A stretch of 34,381 bases of DNA from an uncultured Lachnospiraceae bacterium (GTDB lineage: Bacteria; Bacillota; Clostridia; Lachnospirales; Lachnospiraceae), in the NCBI GenBank assembly GCA_910585765.1, contig CAJUES010000035.1, positions 2,903 to 37,283 on the forward strand. Direction: 5' to 3'. The notes beneath the pieces are model-generated. The model did no database searches. It saw only the letters and a program-made list of their open reading frames with translations, and was not told the DNA's origin. Positions 1 through 7,202 of this stretch are shown here, one piece after another (the stretch's first letter is position 1; every line of letters begins with the position of its first letter). A program made the position numbers and the translations under genes.

Positions 1-124
1 CGGATTCATTCTTTTTCCTGTCCTGGTCTGATGAAAGCCTTGCATAAATGCCTGCCCTGTAACATACTTCCACCTCTTTTGTTGCCACAGCGGGGACAAA
101 AGTCCTCTTTGACACTCTCCCCAT
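1..124 (-). CDS. Serine recombinase, N-terminal part (runs off left edge)
   Basis: Only the first 41 codons are in the window. The ATG at 124-122 overlaps the TGA of the upstream recombinase by one base (TGATG), and a strong GGGGAGGAG ribosome binding site lies about 6 bases before it inside the upstream gene, so the two genes look translationally coupled. The frame reads MGRVSKR..., then YRAGIYARLSSDQDRKKNES. This is the first strand of a resolvase-type catalytic domain; the expected nucleophile is the Ser of ARLS, about residue 31. Seen: frame, start and motif. Known: tandem large serine recombinases are common in Clostridia integrative elements. Inferred: it works with its neighbour in excision and integration. 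The rest of the protein is outside the window, so its intactness is unknown. Confidence 0.8.
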   Translation of the reverse strand, partial: MGRVSKRTFVPAVATKEVEVCYRAGIYARLSSDQDRKKNES

Positions 125-1872
125 CAAGCTCCTCCCCTCTCCGACCATACCGGTAATTTGGGCGGTGCACAAATTCCCAAGTGAAAAATCCCCGATTTTT
201 CACTTTGCGCTCCACTTTCCGCCGACTGTGTTTTCGCCGCCTTGTCCGTCACAACCTTCCGGCCAGTCCCTGCCATAACAGCAAACGTGTCCATAAAGTA
301 GAAGTCGATCACAACCTGTTTATTTTCAAAAATATTGATCCGTCTTACAAGGCTGCTCAGCGTGTGGCGGTCTATCTCTTTCAATTCCACACAATCCTGA
401 AAAGTTTTCAGCCGACCCGCAGAAAGCGCTCCCTTTTTGAACATCTCCTTAATGAGCTGCTCCTGTTTCTGCATGGCGACCTCCAGTTCTTTCCCTTTCT
501 GCGAAAAGCCGCTGTGCAGGCGTTCAAATTCCTCCTTTGTGACAACGCCCTCCCTCAAATCCTCATATAAGCCGGAGCAGAGGGAGTAATATTTATCCTG
601 CTCTTTTTTCAGCCGCCCGATCTCCCTGCCATACCGGGTAACCGCTTCAAAGTTAGTCTCATACTGCATGGCACGGTCAAAAAGTTCCTTTTCTTTCAGG
701 AAGGAATTTGCAAACTTCCGGACGCTCTCACAGACGATCTCTTTCAATGCGCTTTCCTCTATGCTGTGCCTGCTGCACCCTTCCCCGCGGTTTTTTGTGG
801 AGCAGATGTAATAAATTTTTGCCGTATCCTTATAACGTATCACCCGTCTTACCATCTGCTGGCCGCAGTCGCCACAGAACAGTATCCCCATGAAAGGGCT
901 GGGCGTTCCCGAATCCGGGCTTCTGCGTCCGTCTACTTTGAGCAGGTGCTGTACTACCGCAAAATCATCGGCGGAAACGATTGCTTCATGGGTATTCTCC
1001 ACCTTTACCCATTCCCCTTCCGGTTTCACGGTATGCTTCTTTACCTTATAATTAACCTTCTCCGTTTTCCCCTGGACCATATGGCCCAGATAGACCTCAT
1101 TGGTCAATATCCGCTTTATGGTTGTGCTTCCCCATCCGCTTCTGCCGGTTCCGGAAAAACCGCCATGATAGGAAAGCCCCATAGACTTTTTATATTCCTT
1201 CGGGGAGAGGATGCCGAGGCTGTTCAGTTTTTCCGCAATCGCGGACATCGCCATCCCTTCGATCTTCCATGCGAAAATCCGCCGCACATTCTCCGCCGCA
1301 TATTCATCAATAACAAGCCTGTTTTTATCTGTGTCACTTTTTTTGTACCCGTAGGCGGCAAAAGCGGCAATACATTCCCCATTTTTATACTTTACCGCAA
1401 GCTGGCTCTTTACCTTTGTGGAAATATCCCGGCAGTAGGAATCGTTTATGAAATTTTTGACCGGCAGGACAATAGAGCTTTCCCCCGTATCCGCCAATAC
1501 ACTGTCAAAATGGTCGGTAAGCGCAATGAATCGCACACCAAGAGCCGGGAAAGTCTTTTGTATGTACCTCCCGGATTCAATGTAATCGCGCCCGAAACGG
1601 GACAGGTCTTTCACTACCACGCAGTTCACCCTGCCTGCCTCAATGTCGCCGATCATCCTCTTAAATTCTGGCCTGTCGAAATTGCTCCCTGAAAAGCCGT
1701 CGTCCACATAGATGTCGTAAAGCTCTATGTCCGGCTGCTCCCTTAAGAATGATTTGATAAGTTCCCTCTGGTTTCCGATGCTGTTGCTCTCGGACTTATT
1801 GAAACTGCCCCTGTCCTCGTCATCCTTTGAAAGACGGAGGTACATGGCCGCATAGAATTGTTTTTCTTTCAA
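124..1872 (-). CDS. Large serine recombinase (site-specific integrase)
   Basis: About 582 residues, a normal length for a large serine recombinase that cuts and rejoins att sites through a phosphoserine link. Order of domains: resolvase catalytic domain with FYAAMYLRLSKDDED (nucleophile Ser15 from this start) and DLSRFGRDYIESG; 'Recombinase' DNA-binding domain with AYGYKK...GWGSTTIKRILTNEVYLGHM; zinc ribbon CGDCGQQM...YYICSTKNRGEGC at about 330-370; then a charged coiled-coil-like segment. An in-frame TTG at 1905 would overlap the preceding small ORF, whereas the TTG at 1872 has AGGGGTG about 7 bases upstream and leaves the small ORF clear, so I prefer 1872. It is coupled to a second recombinase by TGATG. 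It belongs to the mobile block at 1-4.4 kb; its att target cannot be read here. Confidence 0.93.
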   Translation of the reverse strand: MKEKQFYAAMYLRLSKDDEDRGSFNKSESNSIGNQRELIKSFLREQPDIELYDIYVDDGFSGSNFDRPEFKRMIGDIEAGRVNCVVVKDLSRFGRDYIESGRYIQKTFPALGVRFIALTDHFDSVLADTGESSIVLPVKNFINDSYCRDISTKVKSQLAVKYKNGECIAAFAAYGYKKSDTDKNRLVIDEYAAENVRRIFAWKIEGMAMSAIAEKLNSLGILSPKEYKKSMGLSYHGGFSGTGRSGWGSTTIKRILTNEVYLGHMVQGKTEKVNYKVKKHTVKPEGEWVKVENTHEAIVSADDFAVVQHLLKVDGRRSPDSGTPSPFMGILFCGDCGQQMVRRVIRYKDTAKIYYICSTKNRGEGCSRHSIEESALKEIVCESVRKFANSFLKEKELFDRAMQYETNFEAVTRYGREIGRLKKEQDKYYSLCSGLYEDLREGVVTKEEFERLHSGFSQKGKELEVAMQKQEQLIKEMFKKGALSAGRLKTFQDCVELKEIDRHTLSSLVRRINIFENKQVVIDFYFMDTFAVMAGTGRKVVTDKAAKTQSAESGAQSEKSGIFHLGICAPPKLPVWSERGGA

Positions 1873-1898
1873 CTGTATCACCCCTGACTTTATATTAG

Positions 1899-2012
1899 CT
1901 AACAAGGATAGCCGTTATCCCGCTCATACCTAAAAGCCAGGGCTTCCACTGAATCAAGTCCTGTCTTTAGATTAACATAACTTTCCCTTCTTTCAAGGAG
2001 AATCTGCTTCAA
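1899..2012 (-). CDS. 37-residue ORF between DUF6870 gene and recombinase
   Basis: A TTG start at 2012-2010 overlaps the TGA of the upstream DUF6870 gene, with GGAGAT about 6 bases upstream. It ends at TAG 1899-1901, 26 bases before the preferred recombinase start. The product begins MKQILLERRESYVNLKTG and ends RYERDNGYPC; it is charged, with no signal peptide or membrane segment. I do not recognise a named family. Support comes from the stop/start overlap, the ribosome binding site and the tight packing in a coupled gene string. A role as a small accessory of the element is only a guess, and it may not be translated. Confidence 0.5.
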   Translation of the reverse strand: MKQILLERRESYVNLKTGLDSVEALAFRYERDNGYPC

Positions 2013-2278
2013 ATGTGTATCTCCGCAAGCCGCCTTAAATATTCCTCCATCTTATCGTCAATAGTCGGCCCTTCTTCCATAAAGCGCACTTTCACGATAT
2101 AGTCCCCGATCCGATGGACGTATACGTTATTCGTCTGCGCCGCAAAAGAAGCCAGCTTCTGGGCGACAGGCTTTTTCGTGTCAACCACAATATCCCTTAA
2201 ATCCGTCAGGCTGTTAATATCCACGCTCCGTATATCCACAGCCGCCATCTCCTGTAACTTTTCCCTTGTCAGTTCCAT
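2009..2278 (-). CDS. DUF6870-like small mobile-element protein
   Basis: 89 residues beginning MELTREKLQEMAAVDIRSVD and containing INSLTDLRDIVVDT, followed by YVHRIGDYIVKVRFMEEGPTIDD. I recall this pattern from DUF6870 proteins found beside recombinases and ParB-like genes in Lachnospiraceae integrative elements; the family call is from memory, not a search. No catalytic motif, signal peptide or membrane helix is visible. A GGGGGCAGGAT ribosome binding site lies just before the ATG. The gene sits 84 bp downstream of the DUF6551 gene and overlaps the start of the 37-residue ORF, so it is probably in the same transcript as the recombinases. Function unknown. Confidence 0.75.
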   Translation of the reverse strand: MELTREKLQEMAAVDIRSVDINSLTDLRDIVVDTKKPVAQKLASFAAQTNNVYVHRIGDYIVKVRFMEEGPTIDDKMEEYLRRLAEIHI

Positions 2279-2362
2279 ATCCTGCCCCCTGGCCGCCTTT
2301 CTATATTTTATTTCCCGTTATGGCTGTCCTATCACAAAAACATTTTCTTTCCTGTTACTGGC

Positions 2363-3220
2363 TTACCCACGAAAACGGTAAGGGAGTTTCCGGCCCCCGC
2401 GCTGCCCGTTATATTTTTCCAGGATGACGCGGGCAAAGCGCAGCGCATTGTTGCTTGTGGAGAAGTCTGCCCGCCCCCGGCGGTTAATCTCGTCCGGGTC
2501 AGCCTGGGAAAGCCGTGAGATAAAAGTGCGGTCATTCAGTTCCGTGTCATAGGTCTTTACAAAGAGCGCCATGCCTGCCAGGAGGGCGGCGGTCAGGGAT
2601 CGCGGGTCACCTTTCCATGTATCCCACAGAAGCTGTAACATGCGGGTGAAAGATGCCCCGCCCAACAGCCGGTATGCGTTTACCAATGCGCGGGTAGACA
2701 CGATCTCACCGGTTTTCCCATGACTTTTTCCCAACGCCCATATAAAACCGCAGTTCTCAACAAGCCGTTTGACTTCTGTAATTTCTGCGTCCACACCGGA
2801 TTCCGCCAGCACGTTTGTAGACTGTGACAGGCTCAGGCGTTTTTTCGCCTTATCCAGCTTATAACAAAGGTCAGCTTCCTGCTCATAAGTCAGGCCATTA
2901 TAGACCTTGCAGTCTACCATGATCCCCCTGCCGCCGTTCATTTTCCTCATGGCGGAGATACGGTGCTGACCGTCCACCACATAAAACTTCCCATCACGGA
3001 AACTGACCGTGACAGGGTCAAGCAGGCGCTCATCCCATTCCCGTATCAGGCGGTCAACCTCTTTGGGGTTCACGGGGCGCTGGTAGGGCAGGCCGGACGT
3101 CAGGCGGTCTGTGTGGATGGAACGCTCAACGCCAGGGTTGCTGTATTCCGGGTCAGGCTGTGCCGCCGGTTTGGGATTAACTGGTTTCTGGGGGTTATGT
3201 TTTTTTCTGTAACTGCTCAT
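2363..3220 (-). CDS. ParB-like nuclease-fold protein (DUF6551 type)
   Basis: 285 residues. After a Pro/Gln-rich basic leader (about 1-30), a ParB/Srx-like N-terminal fold is shown by PYQRPVNPKEVDRLIREWDE, then VSFRDGKFYVVDGQHRISAMRKM at about residues 72-95; the G-Q-H-R box corresponds to the GERR-type box of ParB proteins. The remainder is mainly helical and ends in a basic tail. This arrangement matches DUF6551 proteins of Firmicute mobile elements, where the biochemical role is not established; partition, DNA binding or CTP binding are possible by analogy. The ATG at 3220 has AAAGGACA upstream and overlaps the 3' end of the preceding ParB-like remnant by 26 bp, implying co-translation. Confidence 0.8.
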   Translation of the reverse strand: MSSYRKKHNPQKPVNPKPAAQPDPEYSNPGVERSIHTDRLTSGLPYQRPVNPKEVDRLIREWDERLLDPVTVSFRDGKFYVVDGQHRISAMRKMNGGRGIMVDCKVYNGLTYEQEADLCYKLDKAKKRLSLSQSTNVLAESGVDAEITEVKRLVENCGFIWALGKSHGKTGEIVSTRALVNAYRLLGGASFTRMLQLLWDTWKGDPRSLTAALLAGMALFVKTYDTELNDRTFISRLSQADPDEINRRGRADFSTSNNALRFARVILEKYNGQRGGRKLPYRFRG

Positions 3221-4022
3221 TTTTCATTGTCCTTTCTACTTTATGGAATAATTCTTCAGCGGCCAGGCAGATGGAATCGGTCAGTTCCCGGAGGCTGGCA
3301 AGCTGCTCCGGGCTGACAGAAGGAAATACGGTGTCATAATAGGGGGCGTTGTACCAACCAATCTCCTTATGGAATTTCCGGGTAAACGCCTCATATTCAG
3401 CCAGGAAGCTGTCCGGGGTGCCGCTGCAATCTTTATCCGGGTCTTTCAGTTCCGCCACAACATCCTTTAAACTGGCGGCATGTCCTGTCTGTAAGGGGCA
3501 ATCGCCGGCAGGGGCTGGAGGCTCAGCTTCCACCAGCTTGTCTGCCATGGGTTCTGGCAATCTGTCAGGCAGATTACTCTGTGCCGGAATTTCAGCTTCC
3601 TGTGCGCCTTTTACCTTTGCGGTATATTCATCCACTGTCCGGATTTCTTTTGCCGCCAGGAGTGCCGCGGCCTCTTTCTGCTGTTCCGGTCCCAGGCGGG
3701 AAAGTTTCAAAGCCGCTTCCTTTGAAATTTTCTGGTCTGATTTTTTTATAATTTCCTTTGTTTCCGGCGTCAGGTTTTTAGCCGTCTGTATCTGCCTTTC
3801 TATGGTGCGGGGGACAACGCCCAGCTTTTCCGCGGTGTCCTGCACAAAAGATTTTGACGTGGCCGACATTTTGTCGCTCACGTTGTTCCCCAATGTCCGG
3901 TTCATGGATATGGCCTGGGCAATCCCTTCCTTCGTTTCCGGATGGAGCGTTTCATAAATCTCTTTCCGGCGCAGGAGTATCTCCCCATATTCCAGGGTGG
4001 ATATGTCACTGCCACTTCCCCT
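3195..4022 (-). pseudogene. ParB/Spo0J-like protein lacking its N-terminal domain
   Basis: The uninterrupted frame runs from about 4022 to a stop at 3195; the first ATG is at 3905 and would give 236 residues. Upstream of that ATG the frame still encodes ParB-like sequence (STLEYGEILLRRKEIYETLH), followed by SKSFVQDTAEKLGVVPRTIE, a helix-turn-helix typical of ParB-like proteins, and an acidic variable tail. The N-terminal nuclease/CTP-binding domain, with its GERR/GQHR box, is absent, and the sequence just upstream belongs to a different gene fragment. I therefore read this as a 5'-deleted gene. A shortened DNA-binding protein could still be made from 3905, but no strong ribosome binding site is seen there. 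It overlaps the DUF6551 gene downstream. Confidence 0.65.
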
Positions 4023-4098
4023 GCATCATAATCATTGGAACCGTAAGGTCTTTACCGTTCCCCCTCGCTCTGTAAACCGTCATTTCTCTTGATTTCAT
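4006..4098 (-). pseudogene. SymE-like toxin, N-terminal fragment
   Basis: A very good ribosome binding site (AGGAGG, 5 bases before ATG 4098) opens a 30-codon frame: MKSREMTVYRARGN, then VPMIMMQGKWQ and stop. The 'MTVYRA...VP.I.LQGKWL' pattern resembles the start of SymE-like (SpoVT/AbrB-fold) proteins common in Clostridia, which normally continue for another 30-50 residues after GKWL. Here the frame stops right after GKW, where sequence belonging to the ParB-like gene begins in another frame. Seen: start, RBS and abrupt stop. Inferred: a deletion joined the head of a symE-like gene to the body of a parB-like gene. Family assignment is tentative. Confidence 0.45.
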
Positions 4099-4131
4099 TC
4101 GTACCTCCTGTTAAAATGGTGCAATAAGAAA

Positions 4132-4192
4132 TAGGACTAAATCAGCCGCGCAGACATGATACTTGTCCGCATGAAAAGCTAATTTAGTCCTA
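4132..4192. repeat. Inverted repeat hairpin TAGGACTAAATyAGC
   Basis: TAGGACTAAATCAGC (4132-4146) faces GCTAATTTAGTCCTA (4178-4192); 14 of 15 positions pair across a 31-base loop. A third copy, TAGGACTAAATTAGC, lies at 4355-4369 and matches the middle copy exactly in reverse complement. The hairpin is just upstream of the AGGAGG of the SymE-like fragment, in the leader of the mobile block, so it could be a leader structure or a recombinase/regulator binding site. Confidence 0.7.
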
Positions 4193-4260
4193 CCTAAACT
4201 CAAAAATATTCAGTTATCACCCCTTTTAGGCACACTTTTTACAACACCACTCGGCTTTGT

Positions 4261-4418
4261 GGTATATTAGTGTCAAGTTGCTTGATTTTCGGTTTTCTGG
4301 TTAAAAACAGGCCCGTCCCTATCCAATTTTGCTGTTTTCGCAGCAGTTTTTTCATAGGACTAAATTAGCGGAAGCCCTTGATTTTACTGGCTCCTTGCTA
4401 ACTTGACACTATATTACC
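4261..4418. mobile_element. 158-bp MITE-like piece at element boundary
   Basis: The ends are imperfect inverted repeats: GGTATATTAGTGTCAAGTT (4261-4279) and AACTTGACACTATATTACC (4400-4418), 16 of 19 matching in reverse complement. The inside has no coding frame worth reporting and carries one copy of the TAGGACTAAATTAGC motif. The right repeat supplies the final codons and stop of the subtilase gene, so the subtilase 3' end was replaced when this DNA arrived. Whether it is an independent miniature element or the terminal segment of the larger integrated element is open. No target duplication is visible. Confidence 0.55.
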
Positions 4419-6101
4419 ATACGCCCCCCACTCCCTATTAGGGTACTCCGCAAATCCGTCGCGCTCTGCCCCCCTGATCAGATAATTCTTGATATTGACG
4501 GAGTTGGCGAGAATGTCATTGCGGTTCACGACCGCCCATTCCATGAGCTGCGCGCAGCTGCCCGCCGTGATCGCAGCCGCCACGCTGGTTCCGCTCCTGT
4601 CACCGAACGGTGTGGAGACCCCCACTCCCGGTGCTGCGATATCGGGAACGATATAGTTGTCTCTCGCATTCCCTCTCCCTGAGAAGGCGGCGATACTGTT
4701 GTTGCTGATCTGGTAGCCCGCCACCGTCACCGCACTGTGCACATAGCCGGGCTCTGTGATCGTCGTATAGGGACTGGATTCGAGAAAATACGTGTCCGAC
4801 GCCAGGAACTCGGAAATCGGGAGCCAGATGTCAAACTGTCCGCCCATCGCACTGCCCTCCGAATTGATCCTGATATTCCAGATGCCCTGTGTCGGATCGG
4901 AAAACCGGAACCGGATCACCTCCGCTCCCGACAGTGATTCCACGAGCTGATACTCGATCACGATCCGGGTCTTTTCATAGACAAATGTAAACTCCTGCGG
5001 GACATAACTCCGGGGATTGTTCCACCGGGCTGTCTCCCCGCCGGGCGTCCGGATGACCGCATTATAAAAATAGGGCGCATCCCCCCACAGCTCCATGATA
5101 AAGCCTTTCTCATTTTCCCCCACACGGATCTCCACGTCCTGATACGCCTCTCTCTCGCTGATCTGCCCGAAAAAATGATGCGCGCTGTTGCCCTCATTTC
5201 CGCCGGCAACCACGGACACCCGGCTTTTCTGCGTGCTGATATAGTTGAGATAGCTGCCCAGCATCCCCCCGCCTGTATGGTCTCCCAGGCTCGTTCCGAC
5301 TCCGAGACAGATCACGAGCGGCCGTGTCAGCAGCAGCGCATATTTCTGCAGATACTGGATCGCCAGCATGATATCAGCCTCGCTGTAACAGGGGACACCG
5401 GGCGGGATCTTGTAGTAATCCTTCAAGTACTGTTTCGCCTCCTTGAGCTTCACGACCGCGATCTGACAGTCCGGCGCCGCGCCGACAAAACTGTTGTTCT
5501 CGATCGGACTTCCCGCTGCCAGGCTTGCCATAACGCTCCCGTGACCGTTCGCATCGGTGCTGGGCACGACACTCAGCGGATCCTCACTCGCAAGCGCCTC
5601 ATTGATCATCTCGTTCGTGTACTCCGATCCGTATTCAAATCCCTCCGGCGGCGTGCCGGTCTGGATCGTCTGATCCCAGATCCCGACAATGCGGCTCTTG
5701 CCCGCATAATCCCTGAAAACGGGATCCTGATAGCGGATTCCCGTGTCTATGAAACCGATCGTCACATTTTTTCCCGTGAGACTCAGCGGCGCTCCCTGCA
5801 CGGACAGGATCCCGGACTCCGCAAGAGCGAGCGTATTCAGATTCCTGTTCTGCGCAGCCCGCAGCACGGCCTCTTCCCCATATGCCATCAGCCCATAACA
5901 TTTCGGTGTCAGTGAATACGCGCGCTGCCCCATCGGATAACTCTCTGTACTTCTCCGTTCTATGTATAAGATGCCTATGTCCTGCGTGATCTGGTGAAAA
6001 CAATAATCAAACGGCAGGTCAAACCTATAATCTCCCGTCAAAATAACATCGCCCAGGATATCTGTATAATCATTCGACAAAATACGTTCCTTGCAGGTCA
6101 C
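4398..6101 (-). CDS. S8 family subtilisin-like serine peptidase, 3' end replaced
   Basis: 567 residues, GTG start at 6101 with GAGGGA upstream. All catalytic elements are present: Asp119 in GFIDTGI, His187 in DANGHGS, oxyanion Asn302 in VVAGGNEGN and Ser506 in SGTSVAAAI. A long insertion (about 310-455, beta-rich) separates the Asn and Ser segments, as in the Clostridia subtilase group related to Csp germination proteases. No signal peptide or propeptide is evident, suggesting cytoplasmic or spore-associated action (inference). The last residues, YPNREWGAYGNIVSS, run into the inverted repeat of the flanking element; family members usually continue after REWGYG for a short final helix, so about 10-20 residues have been lost or replaced. 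Activity may remain. The substrate is unknown. Confidence 0.9.
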   Translation of the reverse strand: MTCKERILSNDYTDILGDVILTGDYRFDLPFDYCFHQITQDIGILYIERRSTESYPMGQRAYSLTPKCYGLMAYGEEAVLRAAQNRNLNTLALAESGILSVQGAPLSLTGKNVTIGFIDTGIRYQDPVFRDYAGKSRIVGIWDQTIQTGTPPEGFEYGSEYTNEMINEALASEDPLSVVPSTDANGHGSVMASLAAGSPIENNSFVGAAPDCQIAVVKLKEAKQYLKDYYKIPPGVPCYSEADIMLAIQYLQKYALLLTRPLVICLGVGTSLGDHTGGGMLGSYLNYISTQKSRVSVVAGGNEGNSAHHFFGQISEREAYQDVEIRVGENEKGFIMELWGDAPYFYNAVIRTPGGETARWNNPRSYVPQEFTFVYEKTRIVIEYQLVESLSGAEVIRFRFSDPTQGIWNIRINSEGSAMGGQFDIWLPISEFLASDTYFLESSPYTTITEPGYVHSAVTVAGYQISNNSIAAFSGRGNARDNYIVPDIAAPGVGVSTPFGDRSGTSVAAAITAGSCAQLMEWAVVNRNDILANSVNIKNYLIRGAERDGFAEYPNREWGAYGNIVSS

Positions 6102-6124
6102 TTTTTTCCCTCATCTGAAAGGTT

Positions 6125-6153
6125 ATTATTATAGTATATGCATTTTCCGTCAA
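6125..6153 (-). promoter_or_regulatory. Putative sigma-A promoter of the subtilase gene
   Basis: On the minus strand TTGACG (6153-6148) is followed after 17 bases by AATAAT (6130-6125); a perfect TATAAT overlaps at 6133-6128 but with only 14-base spacing. The start site would fall a few bases before the ribosome binding site at about 6108. Confidence 0.5.
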
Positions 6154-6253
6154 AAAATCCAGGAGTTTCCAGCGTCTTTATTTATGATCAATCCAGGCTA
6201 AGAAAATGTGCGAAAATAACCTATGCTTGTTATTAATTTTTTTAGACGGACGC

Positions 6254-6289
6254 AAAAAAGACGGCTCCCTGGGAGCCATCTTCTTTTTT
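6254..6289 (-). terminator. Rho-independent terminator of the hexuronide operon
   Basis: GATGGCTCCC-AG-GGGAGCCGTC followed by TTTTTT on the minus strand, just after the last gene of the operon (stop at 6320). A-runs on the other side also give T-runs in the opposite direction, so it could work both ways. Confidence 0.9.
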
Positions 6290-6319
6290 ATCGTTTTTTC
6301 AGTTTTCTCTCAATCCGCA

Positions 6320-7165
6320 CTATACACCAGAGTACGCTGCGAATCCAGCATCGATCGGGAGCACGACACCTGTGATCGCGCTTGCCGCCTTGTCGTCACA
6401 CAGGAAGAACACACCGCCAAGCAACTCCTCGCTGTCAACAAAGCGTCCTGTCGGCGTGCCGCTCAGGATCTTGTTAGAGCGCGCTGTCGGCGTGCCGTCC
6501 TCGTTGAACAGCAGGCCGCGGTTCTGGTTCGACACCAGGAAGCCGGGCGCGATCGCGTTGCAGCGGATGCCCGTGCCTGCAAAGTGTGTCGCGAGCCACT
6601 GCGTAAAGTTTGACACAGCCGCCTTCGCACCGGAGTAAGCAGGGATCTTGGTCAGCGGTATATACGCATTCATGGAAGAAATGTTCAGAATGCATCCTGA
6701 TTTCCTCTCCACCATATCCTTTGCAAACACCTGCGTCGGCAGCAGCGTTCCCTGGAAATTCAGCTTGAACACAAAATCCACGCCGTTGGGATCCAGGTCA
6801 AAAAATGTCTTCTGCCCCTCCGATGCCTCGTGCTGGTACTCATTGTCGGTCGTCGCGCGGGGATTGTTGCCGCCCGCTCCGTTCACAAGGATGTCGCAGG
6901 AACCTAAATCCGCCAGCACCTGCTCATGAACCTGTGCGAGTGCCTCCGGCTCCAGCACGTTTGCCTTGTAGCCCTCGCAGATGAATCCCTCAGCCTTGCA
7001 CTCATCGGCAAGCGCCTTCACAGCCTCCTCATTCAAGTCGAGCGCCGCCACCTTCGCGCCCGCCTGCGCAAAGGCTTTCGCCATCGTCCCGCACAGCACG
7101 CCGCCCGCGCCTGTGACGACGACCACTTTTCCGCTAAAGTCTATATTTAATGGCAAATCCATCAT
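6320..7165 (-). CDS. SDR-family D-fructuronate/mannonate oxidoreductase
   Basis: 281 residues; short-chain dehydrogenase/reductase with the NAD(P) loop VVTGAGGVLCGTMAKAF (about 16-32), the NGAG structural motif (95-98), Ser163/164 in NISSM and catalytic Tyr177/Lys181 in AYSGAK. The 'TGAGGVLCG' loop is typical of SDRs annotated as D-mannonate oxidoreductases that replace the longer UxuB in many Firmicutes. Reaction: D-fructuronate + NAD(P)H to D-mannonate. Last gene of the operon, 37 bp after uxuA, whose product uses mannonate next, which strongly supports the role. ATGATG start at 7165 with GGAAAGGA upstream. Not UxuB by sequence family, so no symbol is given. Other sugar-acid SDR activities cannot be excluded. 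Confidence 0.88.
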   Translation of the reverse strand: MMDLPLNIDFSGKVVVVTGAGGVLCGTMAKAFAQAGAKVAALDLNEEAVKALADECKAEGFICEGYKANVLEPEALAQVHEQVLADLGSCDILVNGAGGNNPRATTDNEYQHEASEGQKTFFDLDPNGVDFVFKLNFQGTLLPTQVFAKDMVERKSGCILNISSMNAYIPLTKIPAYSGAKAAVSNFTQWLATHFAGTGIRCNAIAPGFLVSNQNRGLLFNEDGTPTARSNKILSGTPTGRFVDSEELLGGVFFLCDDKAASAITGVVLPIDAGFAAYSGV

Positions 7166-7202
7166 TTGATATCTGTCCTTTCCGTTTTTATTCTAAAATG
7201 TC

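Noticed and set aside
6..215. Open frame on the minus strand with CPRCGNKRG, resembling a small zinc-ribbon protein
   Set aside because: It overlaps the end of one recombinase and the start of the next in a third frame. The coupled ATG with a strong ribosome binding site and the serine-recombinase motif in the other frame explain the region better, and the second Cys pair expected for a zinc ribbon is missing.
766..1692. 308-codon plus-strand open frame opposite the recombinase
   Set aside because: Antisense shadow of a clear serine recombinase; no family features.
4098..4400. Possible CRISPR-like repeats because of the triplicated 15-mer
   Set aside because: Only three copies, one inverted, with uneven spacing; not an array.
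5175..5915. 246-codon plus-strand open frame opposite the subtilase
   Set aside because: Antisense to a gene with a full catalytic triad; no ribosome binding site or recognisable domain.
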